This document shows positions 8,731-20,484 of a stretch of DNA of 64,000 bases, in pieces. The stretch is from Ferrimicrobium sp. (GTDB taxonomy: Bacteria > Actinomycetota > Acidimicrobiia > Acidimicrobiales > Acidimicrobiaceae), in assembly GCF_027319265.1 (NCBI RefSeq), contig NZ_DAHVNP010000063.1, forward strand, positions 1 to 64,000, written 5' to 3'. How positions within the stretch are numbered: position 1 is the stretch's first letter; each line of letters begins with the position of its first letter. Under the pieces are notes generated by a model, which did not search any database, was not told where the DNA came from, and worked only from the letters and a program-made list of their open reading frames with translations. A program made the translations under genes and the position numbers.

Positions 8731-9241
8731 CATGTAGTCGGATACACAACGATGTGAGTAACTCTGTGACATCGCGGACAAGGTCGTTGTCTACCTCGGC
8801 TGAGTCTACCACAACCAAGTTCCTTGACTGGGCCGCAAGCGCGGCCTCTATGAAGTCGGCTCCAAACCGACAGAGGCGATCTCGGTGCTCAACCAGAATG
8901 TTTTCCACTTCTGGATCACTCAATAGTGACAAAACCTTGCGTCCATGTCCATTGAGAGCGGAGCCAACTTCGGTTACTACGCGGTCCACCGAATAACCAT
9001 GTTCGGTAGCGAAAGCTAGTACTCGTGCCACTTGTCTGTCTAGGTCTGGTTTCTGGTCAGAGGAGGATACTCGCACATAGATAACCGACGATCCATGTTT
9101 TGGATCTTCCGATGCTAAATCTCCAACCAGGATGAGCTGGCCAACCTTGGGTGCTGGGACAGGCGACTTCTCTGTCCGATACCATCTATATGCGGTTTGT
9201 GGATGTATACCCTGGGACAGTGCCCAATCACGCAGGTTCAT
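8731..9241 (-). pseudogene. tnpA: IS607-family transposase (serine recombinase TnpA), truncated
   Basis: The ATG at 9241 opens a frame with a MerR-like helix-turn-helix (residues about 1-35, with QTAYRWYRTEKSPVPAPKVG) followed by a serine recombinase catalytic domain (VIYVRVSSSDQKPDLDRQ with the nucleophile serine, EHRDRLCRFG, DLVRDVTELLTSLCIRLHG). This is the layout of IS607 TnpA. Homology ends at about residue 170, before the C-terminal helix usually rich in basic residues, where the second copy is joined. The frame runs on to 8357 but with no further family resemblance. No TnpB gene is present. The element is almost certainly inactive. Confidence 0.85.
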
Positions 9242-9250
9242 TACTTATCA

Positions 9251-9580
9251 TTATGGTGTATCTCTACGACAACTGTTGGAACCCTGATGAGCTTTCGCGA
9301 TGAAACTGCCCCTCGCCTTGCCTATGCCATCAGTATTCCCGAAATATGGCAGGTCATGAAGGGTTTGGCAGGCGATGCCCTTCCTGTGGCGACACGCATC
9401 ACATGAGTGGCAGCGGTTTTCGGATTGTGCCGAGAACTGATGGAGGCGACTCTCGTATACGGCACCGAGTTGGCCGGGAAGATCGATGCCAAACACAGCG
9501 CAACCGATGAGGCCTAAGCACAGCATTGACGCAAGCACGATCCATAGACAGAGATCCCGGGGAAATTGAACATCACACAA
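9251..9580 (-). CDS. Possible small Cys-rich membrane protein (doubtful)
   Basis: A 109-residue frame has one convincing hydrophobic helix near the N-terminus (about residues 11-33) followed by a cluster of cysteines and histidines (CHSCDACRHRKGIAC). I recognise no family. The apparent start is a GTG with no ribosome binding site, and the frame ends only 10 bp before the IS607 start, so it could be chance or a decayed passenger gene. It is listed because the remaining sequence between the IS607 remnant and the antitoxin holds nothing else. Confidence 0.2.
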   Translation of the reverse strand: MCDVQFPRDLCLWIVLASMLCLGLIGCAVFGIDLPGQLGAVYESRLHQFSAQSENRCHSCDACRHRKGIACQTLHDLPYFGNTDGIGKARGSFIAKAHQGSNSCRRDTP

Positions 9581-9703
9581 ACATCACGGAACGCTTGAGC
9601 AATGAAGCTCGCGGTTGCTCTCAAAACTTTTCACGGTTGGGCAATCCGATTCCCGTGGCTTGACTCGGGTATCTACAACTGGCAAATAATGCGGCATTAC
9701 TGC

Positions 9704-9718
9704 TATGCTGTCAATGTG
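9704..9718 (+). promoter_or_regulatory. Candidate leaderless promoter of the antitoxin gene
   Basis: TATGCT at 9704-9709 is followed by exactly six bases and then the GTG start at 9716, the spacing expected when transcription begins at the start codon. The hexamer is preceded by TGC, as in extended -10 promoters. Confidence 0.45.
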
Positions 9719-10003
9719 GCTAAAGAGAAGACTTTTATCGTGGTCCAGAGTCGGGGGGTAATCGCAATTCCACCAGCGATCCGGCGCCGCTTAGGCTTGG
9801 ACCAGGCAGGTGCACAGGTCGAGGTGATCGAGCGCGACGGAGAGATCGTTCTTCGTCCACACCTCGCAGTGCCAATGGACCAGGCGTGGTTCTGGTCCGA
9901 GCGTTGGCAGCAGCTAGAACGCGAGGCCGACGAAGCCATCGCCTCCGGGCATGTCACTGACGCGGACGGCATCGACGAACTGCTGGGCGAACTTGACTCG
10001 TGA
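9716..10003 (+). CDS. AbrB/SpoVT-type antitoxin
   Basis: 95 aa from the GTG at 9716. The N-terminal half is a swapped-hairpin DNA-binding domain (IAIPPAIRRRLGLDQAGAQVE, then VIERDGEIVLRPH). The C-terminal half is acidic and helical, as in antitoxins that wrap their toxin. It overlaps the next gene by four bases (GTGA), the usual antitoxin-toxin coupling. Such proteins neutralise the toxin and repress their own promoter. I chose this start because it gives a normal family N-terminus and fits a leaderless promoter; longer in-frame starts at 9602 or 9692 would add unrelated residues. It is a plus-strand island among minus-strand genes. Confidence 0.75.
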   Translation: MAKEKTFIVVQSRGVIAIPPAIRRRLGLDQAGAQVEVIERDGEIVLRPHLAVPMDQAWFWSERWQQLEREADEAIASGHVTDADGIDELLGELDS

Positions 10004-10326
10004 GATTCGAGAGAACCGATCCGTTCAAGGCCGACTATCGGCGACTCTCCGAACAAGAACGCCAGCTATTTCGCGATGCGGCTCGCCAGTTTAACATAGC
10101 CTGTGAACGATTCGTCGAGACTAAGGGTCTGGCTACGTGGCCAGCCAACCTGCGCGTCAAGCCCGTCGTGAACGCTCCGGGTGTCTTCGAGATGACGTGG
10201 AGCTTTAGCGGTCCAGATGGTCGGGCAACCTGGCAATGGATAACCTTGCAAGACGCTAAGGGTGAGGCGGTACCCGCAGTACGTTGGCGAAGACTAGGGA
10301 GTCACAGGATCTTCCATCAACCGTAA
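10000..10326 (+). CDS. RelE/ParE-like toxin of a type II toxin-antitoxin system
   Basis: 108 aa, starting at a GTG inside the antitoxin stop. The sequence reads like RelE/ParE-superfamily toxins: an N-terminal helix region (FKADYRRLSEQERQLFRDAA), central beta strands (VFEMTWSFSGPDGRATWQW) and the C-terminal strand VRWRRLGSHRIF. Relatives are either mRNA endonucleases acting on the ribosome or gyrase poisons; which applies here cannot be told from sequence. Together with the upstream gene it forms a compact module inside the block that separates gmk from rpoZ, and may stabilise that block. Confidence 0.7.
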   Translation: MRFERTDPFKADYRRLSEQERQLFRDAARQFNIACERFVETKGLATWPANLRVKPVVNAPGVFEMTWSFSGPDGRATWQWITLQDAKGEAVPAVRWRRLGSHRIFHQP

Positions 10327-10878
10327 AAGGAGCAAACCAGAGGGTTGTATGGTAGTCGCGATCCACCTCGCCCATGGGCCTGCCCGGACAAGCACCACAG
10401 AGCGAAGCTTCACCTGTACTATCGCAACTCCATCCTCGCAAGAGAAGGCGTCCCCAAGAGATCTCACGGTTATTGGCCTCGATCTGGCCGGTTCCTACCG
10501 GCTGCGTCTTGCGTACCGTTCTTCGCAACGCCACCGCGGTGGGGTGAGCAAGTTCACCTCAGCAAGATCGCCTGAAAACAATTGCCTTCCTGTGGTGAGG
10601 AAAAGTGTACAGCAGAACATACCGGGTCGCCCTGAAATGAAGGTCCCGCTCCAACCAACCACCCTCGCAACCAGCTACCGATTCCTCGTCGCCTCTGATG
10701 TCGCCCAAGCGCTTCTTTCCGAAGATCCCGTTACGGTTATCACTAGCCGGCCCTCACACGATCAGCAGCTTCTCACGGATGCCGACAAGGGGCCATGAGG
10801 TCATTCGAGGTCGGAGAAGGCAGTGACGCTATTCACGTATGCGACGCAAGACCACGACCGTGTGCCCCTATTGCGACA
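10327..10878. other. Intergenic region without a recognised gene
   Basis: About 550 bp between the toxin gene and the end of the convergent DHOD-like gene. A plus-strand frame from 10349 to 10798 (149 codons) has an AAAAGGAG upstream but its composition and sequence resemble no family, and spacing to the start is long. I treat the stretch as non-coding or decayed accessory DNA. Confidence 0.35.
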
Positions 10879-11882
10879 TCACCAAGGGCCTTGCCAATTC
10901 GCATTGGCGACGCGAAGGGTATCCACGTACTGTGCCCGTTGCCATGTGGCGGCATCGTTGCCCTGGGAAACCGCGAGTAGGCCCCGAACCTGATCAAGTG
11001 CCACAAACCCCTTCCGGGCCATCCATAGTGTAAGCCCCTCCGCGAGACTCTCGGCATACGCTGGCCCATGACGAAGGAGCGCTGAGGTGGTCATCACCAC
11101 ATCAGCACCGGCAAGAAGATAGCTCACGACGTCCTCAACCCCCTCGACCCCGCCACTCGCTCCGATGGCAGCCTGGAGATGTCCATGCAACAGCGCCACC
11201 CAGGTCTGTGGAAGACGAGACTCGACAGGATTTGAGAGATCAACGCTAGGAATCACCTCCAGTGCCTCGGGGTCGATCCGAGGATGCGGGAACCGGCTAA
11301 AAAGCACCACCGCATCGGCGCCAGCCTCATCGAGACGGGATGCCATCTCCGCAACGGAGCTAAAGAAGGGGCTCAACTTCACCGCAACGGGCACGCGCAC
11401 CGCGGCCTTCACCTGCTGGAGGATCTCGACATGGAGGTCCTCGACTCTGCGTCCATCGATACCTGGACCAACAGGCACCATATGGATGTTGAGCTCAATC
11501 GCCGCCGCACCAGCGTCCTCAATCTCTCGGGCATGCGCGGTCCAACCGCCAGGTGTCGCGCCGTTGAGACTCGCGATCACCGGCACCTCAGCCGTGGTCA
11601 CAGCCTGTTCGAGTAACCGGAGATAGTGCGTAGCCTTCTTGGATGGCAACGGATCAGGAAAGTAGGATAACGATTCAGCGAAGCTCTCGGATCCGACCTC
11701 CAGGAGTCGAGCTCGTTGCTCTGCATCGGCAAGCAACTCCTCCTCGAACAGTGAGTGCATGACAATCGCACCGACGCCTCCCATGGAGAGACGTCGCACC
11801 CCGTCGAGGGTGTAGGTCAACGACGATGCCGAGGCGACAATGGGATTCTTCAGGTCAATACCCATGTAGGTGGTCGATACAT

Positions 11883-11886
<4 letters not shown>
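10879..11886 (-). CDS. Dihydroorotate dehydrogenase-like FMN protein (PFOR-associated)
   Basis: 335 aa. It has the TIM-barrel features of the dihydroorotate dehydrogenase family: an N-terminal NPIVASASSLT strand, conserved lysine in VAVKLSPFF, and the FMN-phosphate region near IGASGGVEGVEDVVSYLLAGAD. The class 1 active-site SCPN motif is replaced by ELNIHMVP, so it is unlikely to oxidise dihydroorotate, and a regular pyrD is present at 19558-20484. Its ATG overlaps the stop of the PFOR gene by four bases (ATGA). Genes of this kind are, from memory, often found beside nifJ-type PFOR, which suggests a flavin electron-transfer role with PFOR; this is inference. Confidence 0.75.
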
Positions 11887-15454
<3,568 letters not shown>

Positions 15455-15458
<4 letters not shown>

Positions 15459-17083
15459 CGCACCTCAGGAATCATCTCAATAGCGTGAACCGGGCACTGC
15501 TCGAAGCAGCTCCCGCAGCCGGTACAACGGTCGTAGTCAAAACGGTAGCGCTGACCCACCCCAAGTTTGATCACCGCATCCTCCGGGCAGGCCCCTAAGC
15601 AGCCATCGCATTCAAAGCAGTTCCCGCAGGAGAGACAACGAGCAGCTTCATAGGTCGCCTCCTCTGCCGATAGCCCCGCCACAACCTCAGCGAAGTCGAC
15701 GACCCGCTCATCCGGCGCAAGCTCGGCCTGGGTGCGGCGCTGTGTAGCACCGAAGTACCAGAGATGGAGGGTATCAAAGGTGGCGGTCTGTGGCTTGGGT
15801 TGGTCCACATCATGTCGATGTGCGAGCCACGCATCGATGTGTCGTGCCGCCTTCTTGCCATGTCCAACTCCTACCGTCACCGTACGTTCAGCAGGGACAG
15901 CATCGCCACCGGCGAATATCCCCGGGTGACCGGTCATCATCGAGTCGGAGACCTTCACGGTTCCGTCGGCACTAAACTCCACCCCTGGAATCGAACGCAA
16001 GAAACCACTCTCGGTCTCTTGGCCCAGCGCCAGGATCAGGGTGTCCGTCGCAAGATGCTCAAAACGGCCGGTCGGATGTGGAACTCCCTGTTCATCGATC
16101 TCCATCACCTCGACGGTGAGTTCGGGAGCATCGAAGGCGGTAATCGTCCGCAACCAGTTAATTCGCACCCCTTCCTGTTCGGCGTCGGTGGCCTCTTCTT
16201 CATGCGCTGGCATCTGCGCACGGGTTTGGCGATAGACAATCATCGCCTCATCCGCTCCAAGCCGTCGGGCGGTTCGGGCCACATCCATAGCGGTATTGCC
16301 AGCACCGTAGACAGCGACTCTCCTCCCTATCACTGGAGACTCACCCGCAGCAACATCCTCTAAGAACGAGACCGCGTCAAGGATGCGACCAGCGTCGCGG
16401 GCTGGTATATCCACCCGCTTGGAGAGGTGTGCACCAATCGCCACAAATACCGCGTCGAAACCGCCCTCGCGACGCTCCTCCTCTAGGTCGACGACTCTGT
16501 GGTCTCCGATGATTCGGACGCCAAGGGAAGCTATGCGCTCCAGCTCTCCAGTGAGTACCTCCCTGGGGAGCCGATAGGCGGGAATGCCATAGCGCATCAT
16601 CCCACCAGGCTCCGAACCGGCGTCATGAATCTCGACCTCATGGCCACGTCGTGCCAGGTGGTAGGCGGCAGAGAGGCCACTCGGTCCCGCACCGATGACC
16701 AGAACACGCTTACCAGTATGCTCGCTGGGACGTTCAAACTCCCAACCATGATCCAAAGCGCTGTCACCAAGAAATCGCTCTAACGCATGAATCGAGATTG
16801 CACTGTCGAGCTCTACCCGATTACAACTGCTCTCGCACGGGTGGTAGCAGACCCTGCCATGGATTGATGGAAACGGGTTATCGAGGACGAGCTGGCGCCA
16901 TGCCTGTTCGAATTGACCAGCGTCGACATGAGCAAGCCACGATTGCACGTTCTCCCCAGCGGGACAGGCGACATTGCAAGGTGGTAGCAGATCGAGATAG
17001 ATTGGCCTCCTCGAACGGCTTGGTCCGGTGAGCGATCGTCCGCGCAACAAGTCGGGTAACGGAGTGATGTCAGGCAGGGTCAT
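15455..17083 (-). CDS. GltD-like FAD/NAD(P) oxidoreductase with N- and C-terminal Fe-S motifs
   Basis: 542 aa. Residues about 36-90 carry the cysteine pattern of the glutamate-synthase small-subunit Fe-S domain (CNVACP, CYHPCESSCNR). An FAD-binding VIGAGPSGLSAAYHLA lies near 129 and an NAD(P)-binding VYGAGNTAMDVA near 258, with GIFAGGDAV further on. Two ferredoxin-type clusters close the protein (CLSCGNCFECDGCLGACP and CTGCGSCFEQCP). No glutamate synthase large subunit is nearby, so it is not a normal GltD. Beside PFOR it probably moves electrons between NAD(P)H and ferredoxin (inference). It is the first gene of the three-gene operon; the ATG at 17083 overlaps nothing upstream. Confidence 0.85.
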
Positions 17084-17621
17084 CGGTTCCCCAGCTCCTT
17101 ACGAGCATCCCCTCTGACCGTTCTCCAGATGATGACGTTGCGAACAGCACACCATGACCCCTGATTCGACCGTCGTTGCTGTCCACGCCCCACTCGCTTC
17201 TCACACTCCATGGTCTACCTTCCTCGCTGCAATACTCCCAATACTATCGAAGCAAGCAGGGCCCGCGGAAATTAGCAGTTGATCGATGGTGCACGCATGC
17301 AGAGCTGTTCATCTGGCACGGCGCTTACGGACCAAGGAATAGGGCGGTCGCGAGCGCATCGCCCATGCGTCAAGCATGCACAGGGCTGAGGCTTTGGCTA
17401 TCCTTGCAACCGGTTGCGATACTACGTGACGTTGGGAACGCAGTAGTGCACGCCCGGTCAGCTATGTATCGGAACTTGTACGCCGCGGGCGATTACCGAG
17501 TCGAACCAGCGGCTCGAAAAAGAACACTCTCCCCACAAAGGAAGTGGAACGGGGACGAGGAACCTTCTAGCGATCGCTCGCGCAGCTCCATCGAGGGATA
17601 TGGTGCCACCACACAATCTTC
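17084..17621. other. Intergenic region between gmk and the PFOR operon
   Basis: About 540 bp of DNA separates the end of gmk from the start of the GltD-like gene; both are on the minus strand. It must contain the promoter of the PFOR operon, but I cannot pick one convincing -35/-10 pair. A long plus-strand frame crossing this region continues antisense through gmk and is not supported. This is one breakpoint of the gmk-rpoZ split. Confidence 0.4.
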
Positions 17622-18173
17622 TCACTCACCACGCGTCCTCGTCGCCAACCAGTCTTCGATCCTCTCCACCACCGAATCGACCGTCTCTGGAAGGTCGTTG
17701 TTGACGATTATCCAATCGGCAACGTCTCGCGCGACACGCATCTCGTCGGCGGCGATAGCGAGTCGACGCTCGATATGGCGGGTATCATCGCCTCGTTGGG
17801 CCATCCGTTCACCCAACGTCGCCAAGGAAGGTGGTTCAAGGCCGATAATCAACGCAGTGGGCGAGAGGCGTCGAACCGTACGCGCACCCTTGGCATCAAT
17901 CTCCAACAGGAGCACGCTTCCAGGACGAGGAGAGGCACGTGGAGTCCCATAGAGATTCCCGTTGAACTCCTCCCACTCCAGAAAGAACCCATCGCGAGCA
18001 GCCGCTAAGAACTGCTCGCGATTCACGAACGTATAGGCATCAACCGACTCACCGGGCCTAGCCTCCCTGGTCGTCCACGACCGGGAGAGTGACAGTACCG
18101 GAAGTCGTTTGACCACCTCGCCTGCGACCGTCCCCTTACCGACCCCTCCGGGCCCACAGAGGACGACGATCAG
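17622..18173 (-). CDS. gmk: Guanylate kinase with no canonical start codon
   Basis: About 183 aa. It phosphorylates GMP to GDP. The P-loop GPGGVGKGT, the motif SRSWTTREARPGE, the GMP-binding YTFV and FLEWEEFNGNLYGTP, and the C-terminal NNDLPETVDSVVERI are all present. After the in-frame stop inside mihF no ATG, GTG or TTG occurs before the P-loop; the first such codon, GTG at 18116, lies behind it and would delete the ATP site. The CTG at 18173, nine bases after TAGGA, gives a natural N-terminus (LIVVLCGPGG), so I place the start there. It follows mihF by 11 bp, as in other actinobacteria. Confidence 0.88.
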   Translation of the reverse strand: MIVVLCGPGGVGKGTVAGEVVKRLPVLSLSRSWTTREARPGESVDAYTFVNREQFLAAARDGFFLEWEEFNGNLYGTPRASPRPGSVLLLEIDAKGARTVRRLSPTALIIGLEPPSLATLGERMAQRGDDTRHIERRLAIAADEMRVARDVADWIIVNNDLPETVDSVVERIEDWLATRTRGE

Positions 18174-18184
18174 TGGCCCTGATC

Positions 18185-18520
18185 CTACTCCTCGACGGGA
18201 GGCTTGCGTTTGGTCTCCTCAATGAGACGCTTGCGCTGCACCGCTCCTAGCCCCTGGACACGTCGAGTCTCGGCGATGCCGATCTCTTCCATAATCCGGC
18301 GGGCTTTGACCTTACCGATCCCTGGAAGTGACTCGAGCACTGAAAGCACCTTCATCCTCCCGACGACCTCATCGTTCTCAGCATCGGCGAGCAAGTCCGC
18401 TAGCGGCAAGCTCCCCAACTTCAGGCGTTCCTTCACCTCGGCGCGGGCCCTTCTCACCTCAGCACCCTTTGCAAGTGCTGCGGCCCTCTGTTCTGGTGTC
18501 AACTGTGGTGGCAATGGCAT
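18185..18520 (-). CDS. mihF: Integration host factor, actinobacterial type
   Basis: 111 aa. This is the actinobacterial IHF, a nucleoid protein unrelated in fold to the proteobacterial IHF. It has the helix-two-turn-helix type segment LESLPGIGKVKARRIMEEIGI and the downstream RRVQGLGAVQRKRLIEE, both typical. In Mycobacterium it is essential and lies directly before gmk, as here. The ATG at 18520 has no Shine-Dalgarno; instead TAATTT sits six bases upstream, so the message may be leaderless. The KPPVEE tail beyond the conserved core is a little longer than usual. Confidence 0.93.
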   Translation of the reverse strand: MPLPPQLTPEQRAAALAKGAEVRRARAEVKERLKLGSLPLADLLADAENDEVVGRMKVLSVLESLPGIGKVKARRIMEEIGIAETRRVQGLGAVQRKRLIEETKRKPPVEE

Positions 18521-18532
18521 AACCGCAAATTA
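18520..18532 (-). promoter_or_regulatory. Candidate leaderless promoter of mihF-gmk
   Basis: TAATTT (18532-18527, preceded by TGC) is followed by six bases and the mihF ATG at 18520. This spacing would place the transcription start on the start codon. Confidence 0.45.
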
Positions 18533-18591
18533 GCAGACACCAGGGCCGAAAGGGACCGTTTTGACAAGAAAACAGAAAAAACCCAGGTTTC

Positions 18592-19290
18592 TCACCCTTC
18601 GAGCCCTGCCAGAAGGGACGCTGCGACCGCGATCGGATCCGCTGCCTCCGTGATCATCCTCCCGATGACGAGATAGTCGGCCCCCGCTGCGAAGGCCTCC
18701 TTAACGGTGGCCGAGCGTGCCTGATCGTGAGCCGGACCACCCTCTGCACGAATACCAGGGACCATCGAGATCATCCTCGGTGCAACTCTCTTTGTCACGC
18801 TGAGATCCTCTGCACCAGCAACGTACCCCTGGACGCCTGCCGCGAGCGCCGTTGAGATGCGCGTCTCAAGCCGGCCCTCCTCCTCGGTCGGCTCAGAGGT
18901 TAAGACCGTTACCGCCAGGGCAATGGGCATATCCTCGCCTGCATTAGTGGCACCCTCCATCAACCCCTGGACGCCCATGCGCAGCATCTCTACACCGCCA
19001 ACGGCGTGCATGGTAACAAAAGCCGGTCCAAGTGATCCTAAGACACGAGCACTACGATACACCGTCGTAGGAATATCGTGGAGCTTAAGGTCGATAAAGA
19101 CCCTGAACCCTGCCTCCCTCAGTGCAAAAACCACTGAAGGCCCGGCTGCCGTGAAAAGTTCCAGACCCACCTTTGCAATCGCAAAATACTCTCGAAGGCC
19201 ACTTGCCAATCGAAGCGCCGCGACGGCGTCATCACGATCTAATGCTAACGCAAAGCGTTCTCGCGTTGGTGCATGCATTGCTTCTCCCAT
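18592..19290 (-). CDS. pyrF: Orotidine 5'-phosphate decarboxylase
   Basis: About 232 aa. It converts OMP to UMP, the last step of the pathway. The catalytic motif DLKLHDIP (DxKxxD) lies near residue 67, and VPGIR and YLVIGRMIT, which form the phosphate-binding end of the barrel, are intact. This is the roughly 230-aa bacterial form, not the longer mycobacterial class. Two starts are possible, ATG at 19290 and ATG at 19278, each with a purine-rich site upstream. It is separated from pyrD by 267 bp, a larger gap than elsewhere in the operon, containing a tandem repeat. Confidence 0.95.
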   Translation of the reverse strand: MGEAMHAPTRERFALALDRDDAVAALRLASGLREYFAIAKVGLELFTAAGPSVVFALREAGFRVFIDLKLHDIPTTVYRSARVLGSLGPAFVTMHAVGGVEMLRMGVQGLMEGATNAGEDMPIALAVTVLTSEPTEEEGRLETRISTALAAGVQGYVAGAEDLSVTKRVAPRMISMVPGIRAEGGPAHDQARSATVKEAFAAGADYLVIGRMITEAADPIAVAASLLAGLEG

Positions 19291-19309
19291 TACTTCCTCT
19301 CGCCACCCT

Positions 19310-19349
19310 ACCTACGAACGTCATGTACCACCTACGAACGTCATGTACC
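19310..19349. repeat. Perfect tandem pair of 20-bp repeats between pyrD and pyrF
   Basis: Two identical units at 19310-19329 and 19330-19349 (unit begins ACCTACGAACG and ends ATGTACC). They lie just upstream of the pyrF start on the minus strand. Nothing else recognisable is in the 267-bp spacer. They could be a recent slippage duplication or a protein-binding pair. Confidence 0.85.
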
Positions 19350-19557
19350 GCCAAGACGATCGACGCCCTCCCAGTGTCAACCGCCTTCTCCATGAGCCAC
19401 ATCGAGCACCGCTGGCACAAGACGACTCCAGCTCACAGTGCCTGGTACGAGACACTCCATCTCACAAGATGCCCCACTCACCATTGAGTCCCCTCGCAAC
19501 ACCGACACACCCGAGATCATCTGCCAGACCGCTTGCCCAACAGGCGGAACGAAGCAG

Positions 19558-20484
19558 CTATGAGTTTCGGAGATCCATCAGATATTCGCGAAGGGAGTCA
19601 CTGCCGATGCTTCTCAGCCTAGCCGCTAGCTCCTCAACAAGCAATTGCGGGCGGCGAGGGTCGACGAAGTTGGCCGTCCCGATTTGCACAGCATCCGCCC
19701 CTACCGCCAGCATGCTAATAACAGTATCCACGGTACTAATACCGCCTACCCCAACAATAGGAATATCAGGGAAGTGGGCTCGTAGGTCAGCAACAATACG
19801 CAAAGCGATTCCGTGAATTTGCGAGCCAGAGAGACCGCCACCGCGGCGCGTACCGAGCACAGGTTCCCCACCTCGCAACCACTGCCCAAAGACGGTGTTG
19901 ATGGCGACGAGACCGCTCGCCCCGGCCTCTATCGCCGCGGTTGCGACCTCGACCACGTGCTCGGTATTGGGAGAGAGCTTGACAAAGAGATCCTGCGTGC
20001 AGACCCGCCGGCATCGACGAACGATAGCCGTGGTTGCCTTGGCATCATGAGCAAACAGCCGATCACCTGCTTCAGTGTTCGGACAGGAGATGTTGAGCTC
20101 GACAAAGGCGACCTCTGGGGCTCCCGCGAGCAACACCTCGAGCGCCTCGACATACTCGTCGATGGTCCTCCCCCAAATACTCACCCCGAAGTTCGCACCT
20201 GACCGGAGCAGCGGAGGGTAGTACTCGCGCAACCAACCCTGAACACCAGGACCTGGCAATCCCACCGCGTTCAACATGCCACCTGGCAGGGGTGCGAGTC
20301 GTGGTCTCGGGTTACCCGCGTGAGCAAAGATAGCGAGCGACTTGACCACATGGGCACCAAGCACACTGAGATCGATGACGTTGGAGAACTCAACCCCATA
20401 GCCAGCGGTACCCGCCGCCGTCATAATAGGGTTCCGCAGGCGTTGTGTACCGAGGGTGACACCAAGGTCAACCGCGTCGGTCAC
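19558..20484 (-). CDS. pyrD: Dihydroorotate dehydrogenase, class 1 (1B-like)
   Basis: 308 aa. It oxidises dihydroorotate to orotate. The active-site stretch ELNISCPN carries the cysteine base typical of class 1 enzymes rather than the serine of membrane class 2 enzymes; [10 protein letters not shown] and [11 protein letters not shown] bind FMN. Length and the position right after carB fit class 1B, which normally works with the electron-transfer subunit PyrK. No pyrK is between carB and pyrD or elsewhere in the window. The ATG at 20484 overlaps the carB stop by four bases. The DHOD-like gene at 10879-11886 is a separate paralogue lacking SCPN. Confidence 0.93.
   Translation of the reverse strand: MTDAVDLGVTLGTQRLRNPIMTAAGTAGYGVEFSNVIDLSVLGAHVVKSLAIFAHAGNPRPRLAPLPGGMLNAVGLPGPGVQGWLREYYPPLLRSGANFGVSIWGRTIDEYVEALEVLLAGAPEVAFVELNISCPNTEAGDRLFAHDAKATTAIVRRCRRVCTQDLFVKLSPNTEHVVEVATAAIEAGASGLVAINTVFGQWLRGGEPVLGTRRGGGLSGSQIHGIALRIVADLRAHFPDIPIVGVGGISTVDTVISMLAVGADAVQIGTANFVDPRRPQLLVEELAARLRSIGSDSLREYLMDLRNS

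Noticed and set aside
10349-10798. Plus-strand gene after the toxin
   Set aside because: Long gap to the ribosome-like site, no homology, and composition unlike neighbouring proteins.
17084-17621. tRNA or other structured RNA in the large gaps
   Set aside because: I looked for T-loop and acceptor patterns in this and the other gaps above 300 bp and found none; a covariance search (tRNAscan, Rfam) would be decisive.
17176-17952. Long plus-strand frame of 258 codons
   Set aside because: It runs antisense through gmk, is rich in Arg and Ser, and shows no family resemblance.
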